Under the pieces are notes generated by a model. That model was not told where the DNA came from. It worked only from the letters and a program-made list of their open reading frames with translations, and did no database searches. Below are positions 24,519 to 34,086 of a stretch of 64,000 bases of DNA, piece after piece. The DNA is from Candidatus Marispirochaeta associata (GTDB taxonomy: Bacteria > Spirochaetota > Spirochaetia > JC444 > Marispirochaetaceae): the NCBI GenBank assembly GCA_001749745.1, contig JWTM01000273.1, positions 62,001 through 126,000 of the forward strand, in the 5' to 3' direction. Numbering within the stretch: the first letter of the stretch is position 1; the number at the start of each line of letters is the position of its first letter. Made by a program: the position numbers and the translations under genes.

Positions 24519-26525
24519 ATGCAGAAACTGCTAATCATAGGCGGCGTAGCCGCAGGGGCCACTGCTGCCGCCCGGGCGCGGAGATTGGATCACGAAGCGG
24601 AGATCACGATCTTGGAGGCCGGACCGGATGTCTCCTTTGCCAACTGCGGTCTCCCCTACTATATCGGCGGGGATATCGAGAGCCGGTCGAAACTGATCCT
24701 GCAGAGCCCGGAGAGTTTTAAATCTCAGTACAACGTGGACGTCCATACCGAAACCGAGGCCCTCTCAATCGACAAAGAGAAGCGCACCCTCATCGCCCTG
24801 CACAAAGCATCGGGGGAGAAACGAGAATATGCATACGATTCGCTGATCCTGGCCCAGGGGGGGAAGCCGCTGGTTCCCAATCTGCCCGGGGTCGAGCAGG
24901 ATCATGTCTTCTCCCTCTGGACCCTCTCCGATATGGATATGATCGACGAGTTTATCTCGAGCCAGGAGCCGAAGACCGCGGCGGTAATCGGCGGCGGTTT
25001 CATCGGCTTGGAGATGGTCGAGGCCCTGGTCAAACGGGGGCTTGAAGTCAGCGTGGTCGAACGTATGCCCCATGTGATGCCCAACATGGAGTCCGAGGTA
25101 GCGGGCTTTCTGCAGCAGGAGCTGGAGAGTTACGGCGTCGGCCTCTACACCAATAAGAGCCTGACCGAAATCCGTCCCAACCGGGTTCTCCTGGACGACG
25201 GCTCCTCGTTGAGCGCCGATATGGTGCTGATGTCCGTGGGCGTCCGTCCCACCCTGCAACTGGCCCAAGAGGCGGGATTGGCCCTGGGAGAGGCCGGCGG
25301 ACTCCTGGTGGACAGCAATCTACGCACCTCGGATGCGCATATCTTCGCCGCCGGTGATATGGTTGAACTGGAACACCGCATCCATAACCGGAAGGTACGC
25401 ATTCCCCTGGCCGGACCGGCCAATCGGCAGGGACGGATCGCCGCCGATAACGCCCTGGGACGACCAAAGTCCTACTCCGGCTCCCTGGGAACCTCTATCG
25501 TACGGGTCTTCGAGGCGGTAGCGGGCAGCAGCGGTCTTAACCTGCGACAGGCCCGAGAAGCGGGGATCGACGCCCAGGCTGCGGTGGTCCATAAGGAGCA
25601 TCACACTAGCTACTACCCCGGAGCCGAGCAGGTAACGGTGATGGTTGTCTACGATGCAGCCGACGGCCGCATTCTGGGGGGCCAGACCGCGGGATACGCC
25701 GGCGCAGACCGCCGCTTGGACGTGCTGGCTACCGCCGCCGCGGGGGGAATGACGATTCACGACCTGGGCGAACTCGATCTGGCCTACTCTCCTCCCTTGG
25801 GCAGCGCCAACGATGCGATCAACATGGCCGCCTTTGTAGCCGAGAACCGACTCTCAGGTTACGGCCCCGGCCTTACAGCCGCGGAACTCGACGCCTTCGC
25901 GGGTGACCGTAAACCGGCCTTCATCGATGTGCGGGACTATTTCGCGTATGAGAAAGCCCATGTCGGCGGCGCCGAGCATCTCCCCCTCTCCCATCTGGAG
26001 CAGCGAATCGATTCGATCCCGAAGGACCGACCGCTGATTATCTATGGAGATTCCGGCAAGAAAGCCCATCAGGTACTGCGCACCCTGCTGCAGCGCGGCT
26101 ACAGCGACTCCTTCAACCTGCTCGGCGGCTATGTAAGCCTAGAGCGCCATGCCCGGGCGGTCGGATTTGAACATCTGCATGTGCCGGTACTGGACGCGGA
26201 AGCCAAGAGCCTTAGGGCCGACGAGAGCGGGAACGAGGAGTCGGCCGCACCCGAGACTGCCGGCATCGGCGGCGGCGGTCCGATCGTGATCGACGTTAGA
26301 ACCCCGGAGGAGTTCGCTTACGGCGCATATCCCAATGCGGTGAACATTCCCCTAGACGAGCTGGGCTACCGGGCCGAGGAGCTGGATGCGAAGGAGCGAG
26401 AGATTACCGTTTACTGCGCCTCCGGTGCGAGGAGCGCCTATGCGATGCGAATGTTGGTCCAGATGGGCTTCAGCAATGTCAAAAACGGCGGCGGTTTGAT
26501 GGATATGATGGCGGACCTGGCCTAG
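24519..26525 (+). CDS. CoA-disulfide reductase with two rhodanese domains
   Basis: 668 residues. N-terminal pyridine-nucleotide disulfide reductase with FAD motif (LLIIGGVAAGATAAARARR) and the single active cysteine C43 (SFANCGLPYYIGGD) that marks CoA-disulfide/CoA-persulfide reductases. A second dinucleotide motif is AAVIGGGFIGLEMVEAL. Two rhodanese domains follow (about 455-540 and 580-665). The second has an active-loop cysteine (VYCASGARS); the first has GDSGKK there and no cysteine, so it is probably structural. Known single-rhodanese relatives reduce CoA polysulfides or sulfur with NAD(P)H; a role in sulfur handling or disulfide stress fits. It stands alone. Confidence 0.88.
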   Translation: MQKLLIIGGVAAGATAAARARRLDHEAEITILEAGPDVSFANCGLPYYIGGDIESRSKLILQSPESFKSQYNVDVHTETEALSIDKEKRTLIALHKASGEKREYAYDSLILAQGGKPLVPNLPGVEQDHVFSLWTLSDMDMIDEFISSQEPKTAAVIGGGFIGLEMVEALVKRGLEVSVVERMPHVMPNMESEVAGFLQQELESYGVGLYTNKSLTEIRPNRVLLDDGSSLSADMVLMSVGVRPTLQLAQEAGLALGEAGGLLVDSNLRTSDAHIFAAGDMVELEHRIHNRKVRIPLAGPANRQGRIAADNALGRPKSYSGSLGTSIVRVFEAVAGSSGLNLRQAREAGIDAQAAVVHKEHHTSYYPGAEQVTVMVVYDAADGRILGGQTAGYAGADRRLDVLATAAAGGMTIHDLGELDLAYSPPLGSANDAINMAAFVAENRLSGYGPGLTAAELDAFAGDRKPAFIDVRDYFAYEKAHVGGAEHLPLSHLEQRIDSIPKDRPLIIYGDSGKKAHQVLRTLLQRGYSDSFNLLGGYVSLERHARAVGFEHLHVPVLDAEAKSLRADESGNEESAAPETAGIGGGGPIVIDVRTPEEFAYGAYPNAVNIPLDELGYRAEELDAKEREITVYCASGARSAYAMRMLVQMGFSNVKNGGGLMDMMADLA

Positions 26526-26540
26526 GGCTCTATCAGGGGC

Positions 26541-28463
26541 TTACCACTCGTAGTAGGTATAGCCCCTCAAGCCCGCCTCGTAGGCTTCGACGATCTCCCG
26601 CCGCTCGGCGGGGGAGAGAAGCTTACAACGCACCGCCTGCTCGGCCAGACTCCGGAATCCCCGGATAAGATCGTTCGGGTCATACTCCACATAGGAGAGG
26701 ACGTCCGCCACCGAATCCCCCTTGGTTTCATGATCGTAGACCAGGGTCCCCTCCTCATCCAGGGTGATGGAGACAATGTTGGTATCGCCGAAGAGATTGT
26801 GGAGATCCCCCAGGGTCTCCTGATAGGCTCCCACCAGAAAAACCCCCAGGAGATACTCCTCATCTTCTTTAAGATCATGCAGCATCAGGGATCGACGCAC
26901 ATCCTGAAGATCGGTAAAGCGATCGATCTTACCGTCCGAATCACAGGTTATATCCGCCAGCACCGCCGGGTTTCCCGGCTCTTCCAGATGCCGATGAATC
27001 GGAAGAATAGGGAAGAGCTGATCTATCGCCCAGGCGTCCGGCAGAGACTGGAAGACGCTGAAATTGCCGTAATAGGTATCGTGCACCACCGCATCGATCC
27101 CGGCTAGGTCCTCGGGAATGTAATCCATCTTCTTGGTGAGAGCGGCGACCTGATTGATGATATTCCAGAAGATCTTATCGGCCAGACTCTTCTCTCTCAG
27201 GCCGATCGATCCGTGCATGAAGAGGGAGTGGAGTTCGTCCCGATAGTAGATCGCATCGTTGAAGGCCTCTTGGGCGTTCCGCGGATTGAGCTCCAGCGCC
27301 GCCTCCTGGAGGTTCTTCAGATTGCTGTGCACATCCTCGGGGAGTACCGCTGGGATCTCCGCATGGGCCGCTTTATTAACATCCAGGATGTTGAAGACCA
27401 GCACCGAGGAGTAGGCCACCGTCGAGCGGCCCGATTCGGAAACGATGGTGGGATGCTCGATCTCCTCGGCGTCCATGACCGACATGACGATCTCTACCAC
27501 GTCGTAGCAGAACTCCTCCATGGAATAGTTTTTACTGGAGGCGAAGTTGGTCTTCGATCCGTCGTAGTCGACCGCCAGGCCTCCCCCGATATCGAGAATC
27601 CCCATCTTCGCCCCCTCCCGCTTAAGCTCGGCGTAGTAGCGGCAGGCTTCGGTCAACGCGACCCGGATGTTTCGGATATTGGGGAGTTGGGAGCCCTGGT
27701 GGTAGTGGAGAAGTTCCAGACATTCGAGCATATCCCGCTCTTTCAAGAGATCGATACTCTCGGTCAGCTGCAGTGCCGAGAGACCGAAGATACTCTTCTC
27801 GCCGCCGGATTCGGTCCAGTGTCCCTCGGATTTGGCGGTCAGTTTGATCCTGAGGCCGATCGAGGGGGTTACCCTGGCCTTCTCCGCCCGGTTCAGCACC
27901 AGCTCGAGCTCACCGGGACGCTCGACTACGACGATAACCTTCAAGCCCAACTTGGTTCCGTAGAGTGCCAAGTCGATGAACTCCTCGTCCTTGTAGCCGT
28001 TGCAGATGATGTAGCCCTGAGGATCGTGCATGTAGGCCATGGCGGCGATCAGCTCCGCCTTGCTCCCGGCCTCGAGGCCGTGATGGTAGCGGGATCCGGC
28101 CTTGACGATCTCCCGGATCACCTCCTGCTGCTGATTGACCTTGACCGGAAAGACCCCCCGGTAGGATCCCCGGTAGCCGTACTCGACAATCGCCTTGCCA
28201 AAGCTCTCGTTCAAGAGCGAAATCCGCGCGTCGAGAATATCCCGGAAACGGAGCAGCACCGGCATCGAGAGCCCCCGCTCCTGGGCGCCCCGGGCCGCCT
28301 GGTAGAGGCTGACCTCTCGCCACTCATCCCCTTGACGGAGCCGAACGGTAACCTCGCCGTTCTCATCTATACCAAAGTACCTGCTTCCCCAGTGGTCGAT
28401 TCCGTAGAGCTGCTGCGAATCGTTAACCGTCCACGCACCGAGGTTCTCCCTGTTCTCACTCAT
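26541..28463 (-). CDS. speA: Biosynthetic arginine decarboxylase SpeA
   Basis: 640 residues, PLP enzyme converting arginine to agmatine for polyamine synthesis. SpeA-type marks: VFPVKVNQQQEVIREIV (PLP-lysine region), GLEAGSKAELIAAMAY, LHYHQGSQLPNIRNIR, LDIGGGLAVDYDGS and ITCDSDGKIDRF near the C-terminal active-site cysteine. Length matches the family (about 630-660). No speB agmatinase or agmatine deiminase gene lies next to it. No Shine-Dalgarno is seen; a weak -10 lies six bases before the ATG. Its 3' end is convergent with the CoA-disulfide reductase, 15 bases apart. Confidence 0.95.
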   Translation of the reverse strand: MSENRENLGAWTVNDSQQLYGIDHWGSRYFGIDENGEVTVRLRQGDEWREVSLYQAARGAQERGLSMPVLLRFRDILDARISLLNESFGKAIVEYGYRGSYRGVFPVKVNQQQEVIREIVKAGSRYHHGLEAGSKAELIAAMAYMHDPQGYIICNGYKDEEFIDLALYGTKLGLKVIVVVERPGELELVLNRAEKARVTPSIGLRIKLTAKSEGHWTESGGEKSIFGLSALQLTESIDLLKERDMLECLELLHYHQGSQLPNIRNIRVALTEACRYYAELKREGAKMGILDIGGGLAVDYDGSKTNFASSKNYSMEEFCYDVVEIVMSVMDAEEIEHPTIVSESGRSTVAYSSVLVFNILDVNKAAHAEIPAVLPEDVHSNLKNLQEAALELNPRNAQEAFNDAIYYRDELHSLFMHGSIGLREKSLADKIFWNIINQVAALTKKMDYIPEDLAGIDAVVHDTYYGNFSVFQSLPDAWAIDQLFPILPIHRHLEEPGNPAVLADITCDSDGKIDRFTDLQDVRRSLMLHDLKEDEEYLLGVFLVGAYQETLGDLHNLFGDTNIVSITLDEEGTLVYDHETKGDSVADVLSYVEYDPNDLIRGFRSLAEQAVRCKLLSPAERREIVEAYEAGLRGYTYYEW

Positions 28464-28469
28464 AGGCAG

Positions 28470-28499
28470 AGGCTACCCGTCGCCGGGGCGGGTGGTCAA
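28470..28499 (-). promoter_or_regulatory. Putative leaderless-type promoter of speA
   Basis: On the minus strand TTGACC (28494-28499), an 18-base spacer and TAGCCT (28470-28475), six bases before the ATG. The -10 box is weak, so this is tentative. Confidence 0.4.
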
Positions 28500-28528
28500 G
28501 CAGGCTGTCTCGGCAGGCAAAAATGGAG

Positions 28529-28534
28529 TATAGT
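28529..28534 (+). promoter_or_regulatory. -10 box of the MoxR/vWA operon
   Basis: TATAGT ends nine bases before the ATG at 28544. The -35 region is weak. Its position argues that translation starts at 28544 rather than at the in-frame ATG at 28523. Confidence 0.4.
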
Positions 28535-28543
28535 AGAGAGGTA

Positions 28544-30136
28544 ATGAGGAGTCCCCGTTCGCTGCTTCTGGTCGCGGTGCTCTGCATCACTGCCTCTCAT
28601 CTTGCTGCATCGGACCTTCAGATCAACCTCCAGGCCGGTTTCGGCGGATTCTGCCGTCTCGGCGCCATCATTCCCGTTCGGGTAGAGCTGCGAAACCAGG
28701 GGCCGACAGAGATACGCGGCGGTTTGGAGGTCTCCCAACCGGGGAGCGACTTTCTGGAATTCCCGGAGCATATCTTTGCCGAATCGGTGCGGATTCCGCC
28801 GGGCGGTCGGGTTCTGATCGAGACTACCCTCAGGCCGTTGACCGACTCCTACCCCGTGGCGGCGCGCTTCCTGCCGGCCGGATCGACCGAAGCCCTGCAG
28901 GTTGAGAACGAGCTGCGGGCTACCTCGGCCGGCGTCGTCCTGGCCTTGAGCCGCCGGCGCGCATTCGATTTTCTGCAACGGGAACTCCCCGGCACCGCCG
29001 TCGCCTATCCCCACTACGAGCGCCTGCCCGCCGCCTGGACCGCTTACGAAGCGGTTCGGCTCTTGATTCTCGACGACCAGCCTTTACCCGACAGCCATGC
29101 CCTCGAGGCCGTGGCCGACTGGGTCTATACCGGCGGCGAATTGTGGCTCAACACAGGGGAATCCCGGCTGAGCGATAGTCCGCTCATGAGCGTCCTCGGT
29201 CTCGATTCGGCAGGCATCCCTGAATCCCCCTGGAGACCGATCCCCGTCGGCGCCGGTCGCATTCTGCTCTACCCAACTTCTCCCGCCGAGTGGACGGCCG
29301 GGGAGCGAGAGGATGCGGGGCGGCTGGCACGGCGAGCCTCCGCCACGCTTCTTACAACTGCCCGGGAGGCTCTGATTCGCCCGTTTCCGGGAACCCTGCA
29401 TCCGGCACTGGGCCGCCTCGAACGCGATCTACCCCTGCTTCAAATACCGGGGACAGCGCTCATCGCACTTTTGGCAACGACGGGGATAGCCCTCTTCATT
29501 CGTCGTTCGGGACTCCGATTAGCGCTACTCCTTACCGGAGGGCTGCTTCTCGCCGGACTCTATTCGCTCTACCTCTCGCCCTTCCTCGACCGGGGGACGA
29601 AGACCGAACTGAGGCAGCTCGTCAGTCGCGGGGGCGAAGCGGCGGTAAGAGTCCGCTACCGCGCCTTCTTGAGGCGCACGCCCCTAGAGGATGCTCCTCA
29701 CATCCCGATTGATCAGGCCGAGATCTTCGAGCTGTTCGACTCCGGCCTGACCGGCCGAGATGCGAAGCGGAATATCCTGATCCCCACGCAGAATGGACCC
29801 TGGCGTCCCTTTCTGCATGCCGATGTCGAACCGGGATCGACGACCCTAGGGCTACATGAGGGGTCCGCCGGTGTAATCCTTTACAACTCGAGCGATAAGA
29901 CAGCCGAACAGATCCTTCTCATAGATGAGACCGGGGTCTACGGACTGCCCGATCTGCCCTCGAAGCAGAGCATCCCCCTGGACGAGAAGGCGACCGTCGA
30001 GCTTCCCCGTCAGTCGATTCCCCGGGAGGCCCGGCAGCTGGCCGACCTGAGCAGGAGGAGCCGCGGAGCGCGAAGCTTTATCAGCGCCGTGTTGGAGGAG
30101 TCCGATACCAGGCTGCTGGTAGAGGTTTCCCGATGA
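28544..30136 (+). CDS. Exported membrane protein, first gene of MoxR/vWA operon
   Basis: 530 residues, not a family I can name. A signal peptide (MRSPRSLLLVAVLCITASHLAAS) leads to a long extracytoplasmic region (about 24-300) with a beta-rich start (IIPVRVELRNQGPTEIRGGLEV, as in immunoglobulin-like folds) and a middle like GATase-like surfaces (LLILDDQPLPDS, WVYTGGELWLNTGE). Two membrane helices (about 305-325 and 327-347) place the C-terminal 180 residues in or beyond the membrane. An in-frame ATG at 28523 is the alternative start. Its stop overlaps the next gene by four bases. Position and topology suggest it is the envelope-facing part of the vWA complex. Confidence 0.7.
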   Translation: MRSPRSLLLVAVLCITASHLAASDLQINLQAGFGGFCRLGAIIPVRVELRNQGPTEIRGGLEVSQPGSDFLEFPEHIFAESVRIPPGGRVLIETTLRPLTDSYPVAARFLPAGSTEALQVENELRATSAGVVLALSRRRAFDFLQRELPGTAVAYPHYERLPAAWTAYEAVRLLILDDQPLPDSHALEAVADWVYTGGELWLNTGESRLSDSPLMSVLGLDSAGIPESPWRPIPVGAGRILLYPTSPAEWTAGEREDAGRLARRASATLLTTAREALIRPFPGTLHPALGRLERDLPLLQIPGTALIALLATTGIALFIRRSGLRLALLLTGGLLLAGLYSLYLSPFLDRGTKTELRQLVSRGGEAAVRVRYRAFLRRTPLEDAPHIPIDQAEIFELFDSGLTGRDAKRNILIPTQNGPWRPFLHADVEPGSTTLGLHEGSAGVILYNSSDKTAEQILLIDETGVYGLPDLPSKQSIPLDEKATVELPRQSIPREARQLADLSRRSRGARSFISAVLEESDTRLLVEVSR

Positions 30137-30870
30137 AGCTGGGACTCTTCGGCAGCTTAGGCGCTGCCTACTTTCGAGGAACCGGCCCGCTGCGGGTCGC
30201 GTATCCGGCCCTCGCCGCCGCCGGGACCGCCCTCTTCGCCTGGCCCTTCAGCGGCGACCAGCTAGCGATCCTTCGTCAGGCGGGACCAGAGATTTTCCCG
30301 GTGGCCTCTGCCGGGTACCTGATTACCAGCGCCGTAGTGGCCGTTCGAACCGGTGCGGGTAAGGCCGCCCGAGGAGGCCTCTACGGGGACAGGGAGCTGC
30401 TATCGGCGGGATTACCCCCTCTTCGACAGTGTGCTGAGCGTCTCCTCTTTAGCCTCTGCTTCTCGCTCCTGCTTCTCCTCTATGCCCTGGCCCCGCTTAT
30501 GACCGCGGGCATCGTATCGGGCATCGCTTCGAGCTCCCTCCCCAGGATGACGCTACTCCTTCTCGGCTGGCCCCTGGCCGCCATGAGCGCCGGCGACCTC
30601 TTCCGCTCCCTGCTGCCCCGCCGAGCGCTACTGCAGACCAGTATCCCCTTAAGCTTTATGGCGCTCTCCCTTATCTATCGTGCCGAGGGGGGCCGAAGCA
30701 TAAGCCCGCTCTTGAGTCTGCAGAATCTCTCCGGAGCCCGATTCTTCACCGGGAATGCAACCTCCCCGGATAGCATCATCCTTGTTCTGGCTCTGAGCGT
30801 CTGCTTCTGCTATACCGGTCTCTGGTTCCGTCTAAAATCGATGGAACGTCGCGGGGCAAAGCAGAGATGA
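30133..30870 (+). CDS. Polytopic membrane protein of MoxR/vWA operon
   Basis: 245 residues with about six hydrophobic segments (for example 22-40, 52-70, 105-130, 136-155, 163-180 and 210-230) and few charges between them. No catalytic motif or named family. It may be an integral partner or a permease-like subunit, similar in outline to ABC-2-type membrane proteins, but no ATPase of that kind is encoded nearby. It starts in the last four bases of the previous gene (ATGA) and ends in the first four of the next. Confidence 0.65.
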   Translation: MKLGLFGSLGAAYFRGTGPLRVAYPALAAAGTALFAWPFSGDQLAILRQAGPEIFPVASAGYLITSAVVAVRTGAGKAARGGLYGDRELLSAGLPPLRQCAERLLFSLCFSLLLLLYALAPLMTAGIVSGIASSSLPRMTLLLLGWPLAAMSAGDLFRSLLPRRALLQTSIPLSFMALSLIYRAEGGRSISPLLSLQNLSGARFFTGNATSPDSIILVLALSVCFCYTGLWFRLKSMERRGAKQR

Positions 30871-32207
30871 CGGATGCACGAACCAGACTCCAGGAGCGTA
30901 TCACCCGTCTGCTGCGCCGAAGACGCTTCCAGCGCGGCTTTGAATGGATGATCGCAGGCCTGGTCCTGCAGGGCCTCCTCGCCTTGATTCTCAGCTTCCT
31001 AGCCGTCTTGGGAATCCTTGAGCTTCCAGTCCCCACCCTTCCTCAGGCAGCATTGAGTATCGCCCTGCTGCTGATACTCTTCTGCACCGCCGGCCTGCTT
31101 CCACTTCGAAGGGATCTGCTGCTCTACGATATCGACCGGCGCCTGGGTCTCGGGGCCGCTCTGATTACCGCCAACAGCCTGCTCCAAAGCGACAAGGCCT
31201 TGAACGCATTCGAAGAAGCTCAGCTGCAGGTGACCGTAGAGCGACTCTCGACTTTAAGTCCCGGGCTACTGCTGCCCTGGCGTCCGCCCGCAAGCCTCCT
31301 GGTCCTGCCCTTTCTCGCCCTGCTGGTCCCAATGCTCTGGCTGCTGCCCGACACGAGCGCCGGGGAGAGCGAGGCCCGCATGGAAGCCCGGGAGCTGGCC
31401 CGGCGGCTTGCAGCGCGGGGCGAGGAGACCGAGGATCCCCGTTTTAGCGATCTGGCCCGCCTGCTGAACGAGTTTATCCGGGTGCCGGACGAGGGAGGGG
31501 AGAAGCGGGCCGGCGAAGGAGAGAAGCTGGAGCTCGAGCGGCCCCGCGGACTGGAGCGGATACCCTCGGTCGAGGAGGGCGCGGCAGAGGCCTTCGACTA
31601 CGATGAGGCCCTGGAGGAGCTCTTCCGACTGGCCCCGGGCAGAAGCGAGGAGGGCTATTCCTTAAGCCGCTCCCTGGCCGAGAGCCTCGGGCTCGACGAG
31701 GAGGAGCTCGAACGGCTCGATGAACATATTGCCGAATTAGATGAGAGAACCGAGAGGGAGGCCTCCGAAGGCGGCGCCCCCGGGGACTCCCCCGGCTCCG
31801 GCAACGAAGAGGGGTTTCCCGGTAGCGGCGGGGGTGAGGAGGGGGCCGGATCGCCCCAATCACCGGACGGACAAGAAGGAAGCCTAGAGAGCGAGAACGG
31901 CCCCGGCGGCGGGAGCGGCGCCGGAGAGGCAGATTCGGACGTAAACGAGAACGGGCGGCGGGAGTCAGGCCCGGCCGCCGGGGGTAGCTTGGAGGAACTC
32001 GGCGGCAGGCGCAACTCCGAGGAACAGCTCAGGGGAGCCCTGCGCTACCTCAGCCCCGAGGGGCGGGCCCTGGTCGAGCAAGGCGGAATCGGCGCGGAAT
32101 ACAGCCGGGAGCGGGAGAGCGCCGTCGGCGGGCGGCAGCTCGAGGGACCCGCCGCGGATTATGTAGGAGACTACTTCGAACTACTGAACCGGAAGGAGAG
32201 AGAATGA
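30867..32207 (+). CDS. Membrane protein with acidic Gly/Glu/Ser-rich tail
   Basis: 446 residues. Basic N-terminus, two membrane helices (about 27-48 and 52-74), a third hydrophobic stretch (about 145-163), then a cytoplasm- or periplasm-exposed acidic region. Residues about 290-390 are low-complexity Gly, Glu, Ser and Asp and are surely disordered. A short ordered end (LRGALRYLSPEGRALVEQGG, about 395-420) follows. No domain is recognised. ATGA overlaps on both sides. The tail could contact the MoxR ATPase or the vWA partners; that is a guess from position. Locally high GC reflects the Gly/Glu codons. Confidence 0.65.
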   Translation: MTDARTRLQERITRLLRRRRFQRGFEWMIAGLVLQGLLALILSFLAVLGILELPVPTLPQAALSIALLLILFCTAGLLPLRRDLLLYDIDRRLGLGAALITANSLLQSDKALNAFEEAQLQVTVERLSTLSPGLLLPWRPPASLLVLPFLALLVPMLWLLPDTSAGESEARMEARELARRLAARGEETEDPRFSDLARLLNEFIRVPDEGGEKRAGEGEKLELERPRGLERIPSVEEGAAEAFDYDEALEELFRLAPGRSEEGYSLSRSLAESLGLDEEELERLDEHIAELDERTEREASEGGAPGDSPGSGNEEGFPGSGGGEEGAGSPQSPDGQEGSLESENGPGGGSGAGEADSDVNENGRRESGPAAGGSLEELGGRRNSEEQLRGALRYLSPEGRALVEQGGIGAEYSRERESAVGGRQLEGPAADYVGDYFELLNRKERE

Positions 32208-33202
32208 GTATCGAAGCTGAACTTGAAAAGGCCGGAGAGATCCTGAGAAGAGTCGAAGGGGAGCTGGCCGGGAGCGTCGTCGGCTACCGCAGTCAGAGCG
32301 AGGAGATCCTGATCGGCCTCCTGTGCGGCGGACACCTGCTGCTCGAAGGCGTCCCGGGAATCGGGAAAACCCTGATCATGCAGAGCCTGGCCGCGATTCT
32401 GGGGCTGAACTGGAAACGGATCCAGTTTACCCCGGACCTTATGCCGGCGGATCTTCTCGGCACCGAGGTGCTTATCCGGGACGATGAGAGCCTCGATGCC
32501 CTCGGTTCGGTGCGGATCCGTTTCCGGGAGGGGCCGGTCTTCACCAATCTGCTCCTGGCCGACGAGATCAACCGGGGAACCCCGAAAACCCAATCGGCCC
32601 TGCTCCAGGCAATGCAGGAGCGGGAGGTAAGCCTGGGGCTGGAGACCCGACGCTTGCCCGAACCCTTCTTCGTGCTGGCGACACAGAATCCGATCGAGAT
32701 GGAAGGAACCTATCCCCTGCCGGAGGCGCAGCTCGACCGCTTCTTCTTCAAGATTACCCTGCCCGTGCCGGATCGGCCGGACCTGGAGGAGATCCTTCAT
32801 CGCACCACCGGCACGGATGTTCCCGAATCGAAGGAGGTTCTTTCCGCCGAGGAGCTGCTCAGCCTGATGGGGATGGTGCGGCGGATACCGGTCGCGCCGG
32901 AGGTCGTCAGCTATGCGGCGGCCCTGGTTCTGGCCACACATCAGGATGAGAGTGTCCGCCCCTACATTCGCTACGGCGCAAGCCCACGGGCGGCCCAGAG
33001 CCTGGTTCTCGCCGCCAAGGCGCGGGCCCTGACTCAAGGGCGACTGAACGCCTCTTTCGAGGATATTCGCCGCAGCGCCGCTCCGGCTCTGCGCCACCGG
33101 ATTATCCTTAGCTTCGAAGGCGAGGCGGAGGGGATCGATCCCTCCCGGCTCATCCAGGAGTTGGCCGCCCTGGAGCCGCGCAAGCTGATCGAGGCCAGAT
33201 GA
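32204..33202 (+). CDS. MoxR family AAA+ ATPase
   Basis: 332 residues. Walker A is LLEGVPGIGKT, Walker B LLLADEINRG, sensor/second-region marks TPKTQSALLQAMQEREV, FFVLATQNPIEMEGTYPLPEAQLDRFFF, and the lid domain ends with RYGASPRAAQSLVLAAKARAL. MoxR ATPases act as chaperones that remodel or load metal into vWA-domain proteins encoded beside them. Here DUF58 and two vWA genes follow at once. Cytoplasmic. The start codon overlaps the preceding stop by four bases. Confidence 0.96.
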   Translation: MSIEAELEKAGEILRRVEGELAGSVVGYRSQSEEILIGLLCGGHLLLEGVPGIGKTLIMQSLAAILGLNWKRIQFTPDLMPADLLGTEVLIRDDESLDALGSVRIRFREGPVFTNLLLADEINRGTPKTQSALLQAMQEREVSLGLETRRLPEPFFVLATQNPIEMEGTYPLPEAQLDRFFFKITLPVPDRPDLEEILHRTTGTDVPESKEVLSAEELLSLMGMVRRIPVAPEVVSYAAALVLATHQDESVRPYIRYGASPRAAQSLVLAAKARALTQGRLNASFEDIRRSAAPALRHRIILSFEGEAEGIDPSRLIQELAALEPRKLIEAR

Positions 33203-34086
33203 ATCCCGAACTCTTCTCCCCCCACTTCGTCCGCAGTCTCGACCGACTGAGCCTTTTGGCTAAACGCCTGAGGCGGGGCAACCGGCCGGGGCGATACCGA
33301 AGCTTCGGCCGCGGGAGGAGTCTCGACTTCGCCGGCTACCGTCCCTATCAGCCGGGGGATGAACTCAGGCGGCTCGATTTCAATATCCTCCGCCGGCGGG
33401 AACGGCTCTATGTCAGGGAGTACGAGGCCGAGGAGGAGCTCAATCTCTACCTGCTGCTCGATGTATCCGCCTCGATGGGCTTCGGGCATCCTCCCAAAAG
33501 TGAGCTTGCCTGCCGGGTCGCCGCCGCCCTGCTTTATTTGGGGATCAAGAGCGGAAACTCCGCGGGGCTGGCCCTCCTCCGGGGAGAGACGGCCGAGTAT
33601 CTTCCGCCCCGCCGGGGAGACCGGGCGCTGCGGAGACTCTTCGAGACCCTCGACAAAGCGGAGCCCTCGGGGACGACCCATCTCAACCGGGCCCTGGGGG
33701 TGGTGAATGAAGCCGTACGGCGTCCGGGACTGGCGGTTCTTATCAGCGATTTCCTCGATCCCCGCGGCTTTGCCGCCGGACTCGGACGCCTGGCGTATGC
33801 AGGCAACGAGCTGGTAGTGATCCGCCTGCGGGAGGAGGAGCAGAGCCGGGTCGATCCCGTTCGACCGGGGGAATACCGCTTTCGGGATAGTGAAACCGGA
33901 AAAGACCTTCGCGTGCTCGTCAGCCGCAGCCTCCTTCGAGAGTACCGGAGGGAAGAAGAGGCCCTGGAACAGGAGATCCGTGATTTCTGCTATCGCCGGG
34001 AGAGTCACTTTCTCAGCTTCGATTCGGCCGCCCCATTCGAGAGCATCGTGCTCCAGTACCTGCGCGAACGGGGGGTAATCGGGTGA
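33199..34086 (+). CDS. DUF58 protein with vWA-like fold
   Basis: 295 residues. The DUF58 signature is clear: RSLDFAGYRPYQPGDELRRLDFNILRRRERLYVREYEAEEEL (about 34-75). It is followed by a vWA-like metal site: DVSASMG (about 85-91), the Thr in SGTTHL and the Asp in LISDFLD. A MIDAS with all its ligands implies a bound divalent metal. DUF58 proteins are regular partners of MoxR ATPases. No membrane helix. It overlaps the ATPase and the next gene by four bases each. Confidence 0.93.
   Translation: MNPELFSPHFVRSLDRLSLLAKRLRRGNRPGRYRSFGRGRSLDFAGYRPYQPGDELRRLDFNILRRRERLYVREYEAEEELNLYLLLDVSASMGFGHPPKSELACRVAAALLYLGIKSGNSAGLALLRGETAEYLPPRRGDRALRRLFETLDKAEPSGTTHLNRALGVVNEAVRRPGLAVLISDFLDPRGFAAGLGRLAYAGNELVVIRLREEEQSRVDPVRPGEYRFRDSETGKDLRVLVSRSLLREYRREEEALEQEIRDFCYRRESHFLSFDSAAPFESIVLQYLRERGVIG

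Noticed and set aside
27213..28544. Long plus-strand open frame of 443 codons opposite speA
   Set aside because: speA is unmistakable on the minus strand. The antisense protein has no recognisable domain and no ribosome-binding site.
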